From positions 54,864 through 118,863 of the forward strand of contig JASGDC010000022.1 of the NCBI GenBank assembly GCA_047608145.1: 64,000 nucleotides of DNA, in the 5' to 3' direction. The notes below the pieces were generated by a model, which saw only the letters and a program-made list of their open reading frames with translations, did not search any database and was not told the DNA's origin. Both the position numbers and the translations under genes were made by a program. This document shows positions 20,633-28,175 of this stretch, in pieces. The first letter of the stretch is position 1. Each line of letters opens with the position of its first letter. The DNA is from JASGDC01 sp047608145. GTDB taxonomy: Bacteria; Actinomycetota; Actinomycetes; Actinomycetales; Micrococcaceae.

Positions 20633-21224
20633 ACACTTTTCCTCGCTACACAACGTTTTTAAATATCCGAAACTATGGGTTGCTCGTCATGGTGAAACTG
20701 AATGGTCCAAATCTGGACAGTACACTGGAAATACCGATTTACTATTAACCGCACACGGAGAAGAGCAAGCCGTTGCAAGTGGTAAGAAAATTGAGGGTGT
20801 CGATTTCGGCATGGTTTTAGTGTCACCAAGACAGCGTGCCCGCAAGACTGCAGAATTGATGGGTATTAAAGATTACACTATTGAACCTAATGCTGTTGAA
20901 TGGGATTACGGTGATTATGAAGGTGTAAACAGTGCTGATATTCGTAAGAAAAATCCAGATTATGTAATTTGGGATAATGGTGTACCTAATGGTGAAACTA
21001 TTGAAGAAGTGGCAGATCGTGCTGATGCTGTGATTGCTAAAATTCGTGATGCTGGTCATGAAAATAGCTTAGTAGTTTGTCATGGTCACTTTTCGAGGAT
21101 TTTAGCTGCTCGTTGGCTTGGCTTACCACCAATTACTGGGAAGCATTTCTTGATGGAGACGGCCCATATTTCAATTTTGGGTTGGGATAAAAAATGTCCA
21201 GCTCTTGAAAAATGGAATAGTTAA
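20625..21224 (+). CDS. Histidine phosphatase family protein
   Basis: Phosphoglycerate-mutase-like phosphatase, about 199 residues. The catalytic RHG motif is in LWVARHGETEWSKSGQYTG, the second His in SLVVCHGHFSRILAARW, and the conserved Arg in SPRQRARKTAELMG, so all catalytic elements are present. The substrate is unknown; acid phosphatase or sugar phosphatase roles fit. The start is ATG at 20625, overlapping the end of the CCA gene, with GGAGTG 7 nt upstream. Confidence 0.85.
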   Translation: MSEHFSSLHNVFKYPKLWVARHGETEWSKSGQYTGNTDLLLTAHGEEQAVASGKKIEGVDFGMVLVSPRQRARKTAELMGIKDYTIEPNAVEWDYGDYEGVNSADIRKKNPDYVIWDNGVPNGETIEEVADRADAVIAKIRDAGHENSLVVCHGHFSRILAARWLGLPPITGKHFLMETAHISILGWDKKCPALEKWNS

Positions 21225-21271
21225 TAGCTTTTCTAGAACTTAAATCTGCGTTATGCTGGTATAGCATTGAT

Positions 21272-21318
21272 AATCTCCTGTCATGGAAATACCATGGCCG
21301 CTAAGTCCGTAGGAGGTG
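21272..21318 (+). promoter_or_regulatory. Putative S6:S18 ribosomal-protein leader upstream of rpsF
   Basis: Just before rpsF, ATCTCCT (21273-21279) can pair with the Shine-Dalgarno AGGAGGT (21311-21317, one wobble). Between them lies a CATGG-loop-CCATG hairpin followed by a CCG trinucleotide (21298-21300). A hairpin plus an exposed CCG and sequestered ribosome-binding site are hallmarks of the known S6:S18 leader that binds the S6-S18 complex. The structure was judged by eye. Confidence 0.6.
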
Positions 21319-21327
21319 GATTCATCT

Positions 21328-21618
21328 ATGCATCCATACGAAATGATGGTTCTCATCAATCCAGAGGTTGAAGAGAAATCACTTGAAAAATCTATTAAAA
21401 AATATCTAGACGTTATTAAAAAAGACGGTGGAACCGTAGATAACGTAGATATCTGGGGTCGTCGTAAACTTGCGTACGATATTCAGAAAAAATCAGAAGC
21501 TAACTATGTAGTAATTAACTTTACTGCTGAGGCTGCTACTGTCGCAGAAGTTGATCGTCAACTTGGTATTGATGAATCAATAATGCGCGTTAAAATTATC
21601 CGTCCAGACGAACAATAA
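21328..21618 (+). CDS. rpsF: 30S ribosomal protein S6
   Basis: Ribosomal protein of the 30S platform that pairs with S18; 96 residues. It starts at ATG 21328 ([20 protein letters not shown]) with AGGAGGT about 10 nt upstream; a GTG at 21316 would lie on the ribosome-binding site. The conserved [20 protein letters not shown] matches S6. It is first in the rpsF-ssb-rpsR-rplI operon and probably autoregulated through the leader described above. Confidence 0.95.
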   Translation: MHPYEMMVLINPEVEEKSLEKSIKKYLDVIKKDGGTVDNVDIWGRRKLAYDIQKKSEANYVVINFTAEAATVAEVDRQLGIDESIMRVKIIRPDEQ

Positions 21619-21645
21619 TTCGTCAGAAATATTTAGGAGCACTTT

Positions 21646-22200
21646 ATGGCTGGTGAGACAATTGTGACAGTTGTCGGTAATTTAACTGCGGATCCAGATA
21701 TCCGAGTTACACCGTCAAACGCTACCGTAGCAAACTTTACTATTGCTTCTACGCCTAGAACATACAATCGTCAGACAGGGCAGTGGGAAGATGGAGAACC
21801 TCTTTACCTTCGTGCTACTGCATGGCGTGATCTAGCGAAGAATATCGGTGAAACTTTGTCTCGTGGCACTCGCGTTATTGCAAGTGGTCGTTTGAAAATG
21901 CGTTCATACGAAACTAAAGAAGGCGAACGTAGAACTTCTACAGAGATTGATATTGAAGAAATTGGTCCATCTCTACGTTTCACATCAGCTATTTTGCCAA
22001 AGCGTGAAAATGCTAATAAGGCACCAGGCTTAAATAATGAATTTAATGCTGGTATTCCTAATAATTCTGGACAATCTCAAAGCTTTGGTGCTGGAAGTGG
22101 TTCTCAAGTAGCAGATCCATGGACAGTACCTTCGCAGGATAATACACAGTCTCAAGGTGGCTGGGGAGCTATTCCTGATCAAGGAGAATCCCCATTCTAA
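21646..22200 (+). CDS. ssb: Single-stranded DNA-binding protein
   Basis: Tetrameric ssDNA-binding protein, 184 residues. The OB-fold occupies roughly the first 110 residues (ETIVTVVGNLTADPDIRVTP, LYLRATAWRDLAKNIGETLS, RVIASGRLKMRSYETKEGER). A Gly/Asn/Gln/Ser-rich disordered tail ends in DQGESPF, a variant of the acidic DxxPF tip that recruits partner proteins. It lies between rpsF and rpsR as in most bacteria. Confidence 0.95.
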   Translation: MAGETIVTVVGNLTADPDIRVTPSNATVANFTIASTPRTYNRQTGQWEDGEPLYLRATAWRDLAKNIGETLSRGTRVIASGRLKMRSYETKEGERRTSTEIDIEEIGPSLRFTSAILPKRENANKAPGLNNEFNAGIPNNSGQSQSFGAGSGSQVADPWTVPSQDNTQSQGGWGAIPDQGESPF

Positions 22201-22260
22201 TTATTAACCCATCCCAAACCTTAACGGGTTTGGGCTCCCTACAAAAGAAGGAGCTCCACG

Positions 22261-22497
22261 ATGGCTAAGGCAAACAATCGTAAGCCCAAACCAGTTGCAG
22301 CACCAGTTAAAAAAGTCAAAGTTGGAAAAATTGACTATAAAGATGTTGCGACACTACGTAAATTCATTTCAGATCGAGGCAAGATTCGTGCTCGCCGTGT
22401 AACTGGCGTTTCTGTTCAAGATCAGCGCCGTATTGCACGTGCGATTAAGAATGCACGCGAAGTTGCATTGCTTCCTTACTCAGGCTCAGGCCGCTAG
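22261..22497 (+). CDS. rpsR: 30S ribosomal protein S18
   Basis: 78-residue ribosomal protein S18 with the conserved [25 protein letters not shown] and [21 protein letters not shown]. The N-terminus is Lys/Pro-rich and lacks the Cys residues of zinc-type S18, so this is the zinc-free form. The 60-bp spacer after ssb contains a short hairpin (CCCAAACC/GGTTTGGG) and a GGAG ribosome-binding site. Confidence 0.96.
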   Translation: MAKANNRKPKPVAAPVKKVKVGKIDYKDVATLRKFISDRGKIRARRVTGVSVQDQRRIARAIKNAREVALLPYSGSGR

Positions 22498-22512
22498 AAA
22501 GGAGCATGCTAA

Positions 22513-22971
22513 ATGGCTAAGATTATTTTGATTAAAGACGTTGACGGTCTAGGTACTGCTGGAGATCTTGTGGATGTTAAGGGCGGTTATGCTCGTAACT
22601 ACCTACTACCACAAGGTTATGCAATTACTTGGACTAAAGATGCAGAAAAATCTGTAGAGTCACTACGCACTTCTCGTGAAGAGCGTAGGAAACAAGAAGT
22701 TAAAGATGCTAAGTCAGTTGCTCAGGATCTTAAAGACAAGACTATTAAGATTCCAGTTAAAACTGGTGAAAATGGTAAATTGTTCGGTTCTGTAGGTTCT
22801 GCACACTTGACTGATGCGATTTCCGATGCTGGAATTGCTGACCTAGATCGTAAGAAGGTCGAAATTCTAGACACAGTTAAAGAGACGGGTACTTACAAGG
22901 CTAAAGTACGTCTTCACGATGATGTTGAAAGCGAATTCGAATTCAATGTTGTTGAAGAAGAAACTGAGTAA
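22513..22971 (+). CDS. rplI: 50S ribosomal protein L9
   Basis: 152-residue L9, with the N-terminal domain signature IKDVDGLGTAGDLVDVKGGYARNYLLPQG, a central long helix (residues ~40-75) and the C-terminal domain (GKLFGSVGSAHLTDAI). It is 15 bp after rpsR and ends the ribosomal operon at a strong hairpin. dnaB, which usually follows rplI in Actinobacteria, is here displaced by about 3.8 kb of accessory DNA. Confidence 0.96.
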   Translation: MAKIILIKDVDGLGTAGDLVDVKGGYARNYLLPQGYAITWTKDAEKSVESLRTSREERRKQEVKDAKSVAQDLKDKTIKIPVKTGENGKLFGSVGSAHLTDAISDAGIADLDRKKVEILDTVKETGTYKAKVRLHDDVESEFEFNVVEEETE

Positions 22972-23000
22972 GTCTTAGGTAAATACTTAATCATTTCTGA

Positions 23001-23047
23001 AAGAATAGCGGTTAATAAGGAAAAATTCCTTATTAACCGCTATTCTT
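23001..23047 (+). terminator. Long terminator hairpin after rplI
   Basis: A perfect 22-bp inverted repeat (starting AAGAATAGCGGTTAATAAGG) with a 3-nt AAA loop, 29 bp after the rplI stop. It is unusually long and AT-rich, followed by TATT rather than a T-run. Termination of the rpsF operon is the likely role. Confidence 0.75.
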
Positions 23048-23102
23048 ATTAGTGTACTGTGTACATTCGGTATCAAAAACATTGGTACCAAGAAAGGGAA
23101 TC

Positions 23103-23576
23103 ATGTCAAACGAAGAAGAATTTGATCCAAAATTAACTGAAGCACTTAACGACAACGACAACGTTGATACTGATAAAGTACAAGGTGCTGTTGAAGATGT
23201 TAAAAACGCTCTAGAAGACGTTTTTGCTAAGGTTAAGAAGAATGTTGGCGACCTGACTGAAAACAGTGGTGAACACATAGATGACATCAAGAAGAATGTT
23301 GGTAAGACATTTGACGATGTTCAGTCTAAGATTGCTGAAGCTGTAGAGCACGGTAAAGTGGATGAAACTTTTGATCACATCAAAGGTACACTTGGTGGTC
23401 TATTTGCTAAAGCACAGGATGCTATTGGTAATGTAGTAAACGGTACAGACGAAGATACTTCTGATGTTGAAGAAAAAGCAACAGGTGCCGTCAAAGAGTC
23501 TGAAGAACAGGTCGATGAGACTATTGAGTCTCTAAAGACTTACTTGGACAAGAACACAGACGACACTGATAAGTAG
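23103..23576 (+). CDS. Acidic helical stress-type protein (function unknown)
   Basis: 157-residue, highly acidic protein with heptad-like spacing of Val/Ala/Phe among Asp/Glu/Lys (EDVFAKVKKNVGDLTE, DDIKKNVGKTFDDVQSKIAEAV, DHIKGTLGGLFAKAQDAIG). No signal peptide, membrane segment or Cys. The composition and repeated amphipathic helices resemble LEA- or CsbD/YtxH-like stress proteins, but I cannot assign a family. ATG 23103 follows AAAGGGA at about 7 nt; a longer frame to 23052 exists but would cross the probable promoter. It is monocistronic between two terminators. Confidence 0.7.
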   Translation: MSNEEEFDPKLTEALNDNDNVDTDKVQGAVEDVKNALEDVFAKVKKNVGDLTENSGEHIDDIKKNVGKTFDDVQSKIAEAVEHGKVDETFDHIKGTLGGLFAKAQDAIGNVVNGTDEDTSDVEEKATGAVKESEEQVDETIESLKTYLDKNTDDTDK

Positions 23577-23596
23577 TCTCTTCTTATTCAATAGAA

Positions 23597-23625
23597 AATA
23601 CCCCGGAAGTCCGGGGTATTTTTAT
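23597..23625 (+). terminator. Rho-independent terminator
   Basis: AATACCCCGGA, 2-nt loop, TCCGGGGTATT followed by TTT, 20 bp after the acidic protein gene. GC-rich stem with T-run: a classical intrinsic terminator. Confidence 0.93.
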
Positions 23626-23647
23626 GTCCTCTCCTTTGCCAATTTCG

Positions 23648-23683
23648 TTGCAAATGGACCTGAATATTAGACGCCATTTGTAA
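23648..23683 (-). repeat. Palindromic repeat, copy A (3' end of the DUF559 pseudogene)
   Basis: 36 bp identical, except for one base, to the inverted copy B at 24741-24776. It can form a 10-bp stem (TTGCAAATGG/CCATTTGTAA, one mismatch) around a 16-nt loop. The copy supplies the last codons of the neighbouring gene (ending LTNGV-stop). Confidence 0.9.
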
Positions 23684-24605
23684 GAATGAGGTTCTTTGTA
23701 TGCTGAGTTAGATAAGGTCTAAATATTTGTTTAAGTAAATGTAGATTTTGTAAATCTTTCCATGTTAAACGGATAATCTTCCAATCATTTCTTTCAATAA
23801 TGTCTTGTCTTAACTTTTCTTTATAAATTGTAGTTTCTGCGTCATTACCAAAATCAAAGTATTTTTGTTTACCATCGACTTCGATAATTAAACCAAACTG
23901 CGGATAAGCAATGTCTACTCGAAATGTGCGACCCTCATAATATAGTGATTTTTGTAATGTTGGTTCATGCATTCCAATCTCGTGTAGTCTCACTCTAGCT
24001 ATAGTTTCAGCTGGAGAATCAGCTAAATTAGTACTGAAATCAAGCACTTTTTGTACTTTAAGTCTTCCTCTAGTAAAACTCTTATTATTAAGAACAGTTT
24101 TTATGTCACTAAGGCGGTAGCCATTATTGCGTTCTGAATCTGCAATAACTAAAGCATTAATAAATGGGAGTTTCCTTGCACAATCAATTACTGTTTGTTC
24201 CGGAGTTGTTATTAATCCAATATCAGTGTTTATAACTTCTGCCTCATCCTGATAACGGTGGTATTTTAAAGATTTAGATTTTGCACGAAGATTGGTAGTC
24301 CTAAAAGATACATGATTTTCGTTATCTAGTACGGCAAAATTATGGATTCTGGCTGCAGAAGTATGGCTTAAAATTAGTTTTTTAGTCACAGCTTTGCGAG
24401 CCGTTAATATTCTTAATAAGTGCTTTTCATTTATTGTTAGCAATTCAAAAATAGCTTGTTTTATGTAGAATCCAGGTCAAATTCTATATAGTTTTCCAGC
24501 TTTGAGTGCTCTATGTACTGATATGTACGACCAACCTAAATTATTAGAGCATTCAGGGTGTATTAAGTAGTTTGTTAACTTAGATATTTGACTATACTCA
24601 ATCAT
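23667..24605 (-). pseudogene. AbiEi-like wHTH + DUF559 (Vsr/PD-DExK-like) protein, interrupted by one TGA
   Basis: Read through one in-frame TGA (24479-24477), the frame gives ~312 residues: an N-terminal winged-helix region (SYISVHRALKAGKLYRI-stop-PGFY), a middle domain (TPEQTVIDCARKLPFINALV) and a C-terminal DUF559/very-short-patch-repair-like nuclease domain (FRVDIAYPQFGLIIEVDGKQKY, then IIERNDWKIIRLTWKDL). Family members show an Arg in the xRRGxY motif where the stop falls, so CGA to TGA is the simplest cause. A TTG at 24443 could restart a shorter 258-residue protein keeping the nuclease core. Such genes are scattered through Actinobacteria, related to type IV antitoxins, with unknown role. 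The gene is enclosed by inverted copies of a palindromic repeat. Confidence 0.75.
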
Positions 24606-24728
24606 GTTATAAAACTAAGCATAAATTTGTTTTATTACATTTGATAAATATAAAAATGTGAATAACTTGTATAAATGAAATTTGGGAGGAGTATAAACTT
24701 AATTTCAGTTCTAACTTCTATACCTAAA

Positions 24729-24788
24729 TGGACCCTATTGTTACAAATGGCGTCTAATATTCAGGTCCATTTGTAACAATAGGGTCCA
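24729..24788. repeat. Palindromic repeat, copy B: 22-bp perfect hairpin
   Basis: A 22-bp perfect inverted repeat (24729-24750 with 24767-24788; arm begins TGGACCCTATTGTTACAAAT) encloses the 16-nt loop CGTCTAATATTCAGGT. Core 24741-24776 matches copy A at the far side of the DUF559 pseudogene in inverted orientation. No T-run on either side, so a terminator is unlikely; it looks like a mobile-element end or REP-like element. Confidence 0.9.
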
Positions 24789-24805
24789 GTAATTACTGAA
24801 TAGAT

Positions 24806-25144
24806 TTATTTTCCGATATCAACCATCCATTTAACTCCAAATTTGTCGTTTAACATTCCGAAGTGTGAGTCCCAAGGCGCCTGCTAAGTGCCATAGTGAT
24901 ACGAGAGCCCTTCAGAGTATTCCATATTTGATGGGGTGTCTGTAGCAATTATTTTGATGTCATTGTCTCCTTCTAGGTAGGAGTGCATAATCTTATCTTT
25001 ATCTTCGGGCGCTACAGGCATTTGTGGTAAATCATATTCATCCATAGTATTAGTTGTAAGTTTGCCACCAAAGATTTCATGGTAAAGTCCCATTGCTTCT
25101 TTAGTGTTGTCCTTAAAGCTGATGTAACTGTTTAAGTTGGGGGC
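24806..25144 (-). pseudogene. VOC/PhnB-like protein remnant
   Basis: The frame reads PNLNSYISFKDNTKEAMGLY, then HEIFGGKLTTNTMDEYDL, which is the start of a PhnB-type vicinal-oxygen-chelate protein, and after an in-frame TAG (24886-24884) continues QAPWDSHFGMLNDKFGVKWM-VDIGK, the family's C-terminal end. The start codon is missing (TAA directly upstream) and about 30 residues are missing between the two parts, so it is dead. The ORF 24884-25093 alone is a fragment, not a gene. Original function unknown; PhnB-type proteins are not reliably linked to a reaction. Confidence 0.8.
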
Positions 25145-25180
25145 TTATATATTTAAGTGCCTAACGCCAATTACAGTATA

Positions 25181-25227
25181 AAAATAGTGGGATACAAGAA
25201 TTATTAAAACTTGTATCCCACTATTTT
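25181..25227. terminator. Hairpin between VOC remnant and toxin-antitoxin pair
   Basis: Perfect 18-bp inverted repeat AAAATAGTGGGATACAAG / CTTGTATCCCACTATTTT with an 11-nt loop, touching the stop codon of the antitoxin gene. A/T flanks on both sides fit a bidirectional terminator. Confidence 0.8.
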
Positions 25228-25517
25228 CATTTGTTTAAGTCTATATGGCTGTATTTTGCTTTGATTTTACGCTCATTCTTTTCTATTTCTTCTTCAAGAT
25301 TTTCAAGGGCGTAATATACTAGCTGTTGTACAGCTTCATTCTTATCAAGATTATTAACTCTCATATACCTACGGAATAAGCCTAGATGTTCGCCTACAAT
25401 GTCTACAGGTATTTGCTCACTTGGTATTTCATTAGTTAAGCGGTGTAGTTTAGCACCAGCTGGAATTGGCTTGTCAGCTAATGCTTCAATTTCTTCTATC
25501 CTCTTATCACTAAACAT
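25227..25517 (-). CDS. Putative antitoxin of a BrnT/DUF4258-like toxin
   Basis: 96-residue charged protein starting at ATG 25517 (MFSDKRIEEIEALADKPIPA), with AAGG 8 nt upstream and 2 nt after the toxin stop. No family motif is certain; the C-terminal half is helical with a coiled-coil-like acidic/basic stretch (VQQLVYYALENLEEEIEKNE), resembling small antitoxins that fold on their toxin. The toxin-first order is as in BrnT-BrnA. The antitoxin assignment rests on size and coupling. Confidence 0.6.
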   Translation of the reverse strand: MFSDKRIEEIEALADKPIPAGAKLHRLTNEIPSEQIPVDIVGEHLGLFRRYMRVNNLDKNEAVQQLVYYALENLEEEIEKNERKIKAKYSHIDLNK

Positions 25518-25519
25518 GC

Positions 25520-25819
25520 TTACCACCTTCTCTTATTACTATTATAATATGACTTATAGTAACTACCGTTGGCTTCCCAAGCGGTAACAACTCTAGCGGT
25601 AGTGAAGTAGTTATTTTTATCAATGACTACATGCACTAGAGTTTTAATGTCATCAGAATAACCGACAATGGCTATTGCAACATCATCACGGTTATCGTCC
25701 CACGGGTCATAAATATCTTTTAGTGGGTCATTCATGGCTTCATAGATACTTAACTTAGTTATCGTATCGTGTCGTTTCTGTATGTGTTTCCACGCTTTGT
25801 CAGTAATAATAATTTCCAT
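25520..25819 (-). CDS. BrnT/DUF4258-like toxin (putative RNase)
   Basis: 99 residues: IITDKAWKHIQKRHDTITKLSI-type N-terminus with a His-x-x-x-Arg-His, a central acidic patch (DPWDDNRDDVAIAIVGYSDD) and a C-terminal TARVVTAWEANGSYYKSYY, the general layout of BrnT/DUF4258 toxins (RelE-superfamily-like RNases with KH, strand, R-x-x-x-A-W). It sits first in a two-gene unit with a small antitoxin-like gene. Identification is by pattern; a phage-derived hypothetical protein is the alternative. Confidence 0.6.
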   Translation of the reverse strand: MEIIITDKAWKHIQKRHDTITKLSIYEAMNDPLKDIYDPWDDNRDDVAIAIVGYSDDIKTLVHVVIDKNNYFTTARVVTAWEANGSYYKSYYNSNKRRW

Positions 25820-25837
25820 ACTTTTAATGTACTATCT

Positions 25838-25890
25838 ACCACTGACAAAATTAGAGTGTTCTATTCTACCCCCCTATTTTTGTCAGTGGT
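25838..25890. repeat. Inverted repeat in front of the transposase remnant (possible IS end)
   Basis: ACCACTGACAAAA (25838-25850) and TTTTGTCAGTGGT (25878-25890) are perfect inverted repeats separated by 27 nt that include a CCCCCC run. Located 20 bp before the transposase ATG, it may be the left end of the IS1595-type element. I see no matching right end. Confidence 0.6.
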
Positions 25891-25909
25891 GCATGTAAGT
25901 ATTGTTTTC

Positions 25910-26590
25910 ATGGAAGAGATTAGTATTTATGAGTTTATTTAACGGTTTCTCGATAATGATATCGCTAGAGAATACTTAGAGCGTAAACGCTGAGGCAAAG
26001 AGCTAGCGCCTTGTGTGTTTTGTGGTGTTGTCGGTCGCACACAGAAAAGGGTACGCAAAGGCTTTTATCGTTGCTTAGAGTGTAAAAAAGATTTTACAGT
26101 TAGAACTGGAACACTGTTAGAGCGGTCGCATGTACCATTGCATAAGTGGCTTTATGCAATGTGCCTATTTATAGCCAACTGTAAAGGTATACCAAGCACG
26201 CTATTAGCAAAGCAACTAGGTGTAACACAGAAAACAGCTTGGTACATGTTACAGCGTATCCGTCAGTCTTGTAATGGTAGTGAAGCTAAGTTAGAGGGTG
26301 TTGTAGAAGCTGATGAAACTTTTATCGGCGGTCGGGAAAAGAATAAGCACGCTAAGAAACAGTTACACGCTGGGCGAGGTGCTGTGGGTAAAAGTGTTGT
26401 ATTCGGTGTGCGTGAACGCTCTACAGGCAGAACAAAACTAGAAGTAGTAAAAGACCGTAAGCATAAGACACTACGCACAATCATAGACAAAACAGTAGAT
26501 AAGCAAGCATTACTTATGACTGATGAACACAAAGCATACAAAGGTATCTTTAGTTGTATGGACATGATAGTTTCCCTTCGTATATTTTAA
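25910..26590 (+). pseudogene. IS1595-family transposase, broken
   Basis: Reading through two in-frame stops (TAA 25940-25942, TGA 25991-25993) from ATG 25910 gives MEEISIYEFI-stop-RFLDNDIAREYLERKR-stop-GKELAPCVFCGVVG, the zinc-ribbon N-terminus of IS1595/ISXO2-type transposases. It continues into FYRCLECKKDFTVRTGT, the HTH-like LAKQLGVTQKTAWYMLQRIR and the first catalytic part VEADETFIGGREKNKH; a second acidic residue lies in LLMTDEHKAYKG. The protein diverges and ends shortly after, so the C-terminal third with the last catalytic residue is gone. Three lesions mean the element cannot move. Confidence 0.85.
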
Positions 26591-26601
26591 GTTTAGTTAA
26601 A

Positions 26602-26816
26602 TTACATCAATGTGAATTACATGTGGATAATTTACCGTGTTGCAAAAATTTTTGTGGATAAAATTATTAACACCCTTATTCCTTGATAAATCATTGAAGT
26701 ATTAGGATAAATTTTTTCTTATCCACATAGTTATTCACAAAAGTTTCTCACTTTTCAAGGAGTTATCCACAAGTTATCCACATGAATTTTGCTAGTTTAC
26801 ACCTACTTGTGGATAA
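26602..26816. promoter_or_regulatory. Second DnaA-box cluster upstream of dnaB (oriC-like)
   Basis: Six perfect DnaA boxes in 195 bp: TGTGGATAA at 26622-26630, 26653-26661 and 26808-26816; TTATCCACA at 26719-26727, 26763-26771 and 26774-26782; plus a one-mismatch TTATTCACA at 26731-26739. The order of orientations (two reverse, three forward, one reverse) repeats that of the dnaA-dnaN origin. TTACATCAATGTGAATTAC, beginning near 26602, matches TTACATCAATGTAATTAC of oriC except for one extra base. The stretch between the second and third boxes is strongly AT-rich. The last box ends 3 nt before the first possible dnaB start. It may be a duplicated origin, a DnaA-titrating site or a DnaA-controlled dnaB promoter. 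Confidence 0.9.
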
Positions 26817-26819
26817 AAT

Positions 26820-28175
26820 ATGACAAAATTAATAATTAATATGGTAGAACAACGAACCCCACCTCAAGATATTAATGCTGAGCAGAGTGTGCTTGGCGGT
26901 ATGCTGCTGTCAAAAGATGCAATAGCTGAAGTTTCAGAAATCTTAAAAGGTGCTGATTTTTATCGCCCAGCACATGAATTGATTTTTAACGCTATTGTCG
27001 ATTTATTCACTAGGGTCGAACCCGCAGATGCAATTACAGTTACCGACGAACTAACTAAACGTAATGAACTTTCGCGCGTAGGTGGTGCGACTTATATCCA
27101 TGAACTTATTTCCGCTACCCCTACTGCTGCAAATGCCACTTTCTATGCAAGGATTGTTCAAGAAAAGGCCGTGTTACGACGCTTAGTTGAAGCCGGTAAC
27201 CGCATTACCCAGCTTGGTTTTACACCAAAAGCTGATGTGGAATCTGTAGTTGATGAGGCGCAAGCTGAAATTTACTCAGTTAATGATGGGCGCACCTCTG
27301 AAGACTATGTTCCGATTAGTGAAGCACTGCAAGATGCTAACGAAGAGATTGAAGCAGCAAGTAACCGTGATGGTCAACCTACTGGAATTCCAACAGGATT
27401 TACTGACTTTGATGAAGTAACTCATGGTTTACACGGTGGTCAGATGGTAGTTATTGCAGCTCGCCCAGCGATGGGTAAGTCTACTTTGGCATTAGATTTT
27501 GCACGTTCAGCCACTGTTGCAAACAATATGCCTACAGTATTTTTCTCTCTTGAAATGGGACGTACAGAAATTGCAATGCGAATGATTTCTGCACAAGCGA
27601 GTATTCCACTAAGTGATTTACGAAAAGGTACAGTTTCTGAAGAAACTTGGGTAAAGATTGCTAGAGTTCAAGGGAAGATAGGTGAAGCTCCTTTATATAT
27701 TGACGACAGCCCCAATATGACATTGATGGAAATCCGAGCTAAGTGTCGTCGTTTAAAACAACAGCATGGTTTAAAGATGGTTGTAATTGACTACTTACAG
27801 TTGATGAGTTCTGGTAAAAACTTTGAATCGCGTCAGCAAGAGGTTAGTGAATTCTCTCGTTCATTAAAGCTATTGGCCAAAGAGCTAGATGTACCGGTAA
27901 TTGCACTATCTCAGTTAAACCGTGCTAGTGAACAGCGCACTGATAAACGCCCAATGATTAGTGACTTGCGTGAATCTGGGTCTATTGAGCAGGATGCGGA
28001 TATTGTTCTTTTGCTACATCGTCCAGAAGTTTACGATAAACCTGAAGAAACTGATCGTCCTGGTGAAGCTGATTTAATTTTGGCAAAACACCGTAATGGT
28101 CCGACTAAGACAGTTGCGGTAGCCTTCCAAGGTAAGTACTCGCGCTTTAGGAATATGGCTAATAATTTTAGTTAG
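26820..28175 (+). CDS. dnaB: Replicative DNA helicase DnaB
   Basis: Hexameric RecA-fold helicase of the replication fork, 451 residues. The N-terminal domain begins TPPQDINAEQSVLGGMLLSK; the ATPase domain has Walker A VIAARPAMGKSTLALDFAR (near residue 225), Walker B KMVVIDYLQLMSSG and the Arg-finger region SDLRESGSIEQDADIVLLLH. No intein. The start is uncertain: ATG 26820 lies against a DnaA box, ATG 26841 (MVEQRTPPQD) gives the more typical N-terminus, and neither has a clear ribosome-binding site. Its stop overlaps menF tail-to-tail by 4 bp. Confidence 0.96.
   Translation: MTKLIINMVEQRTPPQDINAEQSVLGGMLLSKDAIAEVSEILKGADFYRPAHELIFNAIVDLFTRVEPADAITVTDELTKRNELSRVGGATYIHELISATPTAANATFYARIVQEKAVLRRLVEAGNRITQLGFTPKADVESVVDEAQAEIYSVNDGRTSEDYVPISEALQDANEEIEAASNRDGQPTGIPTGFTDFDEVTHGLHGGQMVVIAARPAMGKSTLALDFARSATVANNMPTVFFSLEMGRTEIAMRMISAQASIPLSDLRKGTVSEETWVKIARVQGKIGEAPLYIDDSPNMTLMEIRAKCRRLKQQHGLKMVVIDYLQLMSSGKNFESRQQEVSEFSRSLKLLAKELDVPVIALSQLNRASEQRTDKRPMISDLRESGSIEQDADIVLLLHRPEVYDKPEETDRPGEADLILAKHRNGPTKTVAVAFQGKYSRFRNMANNFS

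Noticed and set aside
25838..26590. Complete, active IS element
   Set aside because: Two nonsense codons, a missing C-terminal part and no matching right inverted repeat exclude an active copy.
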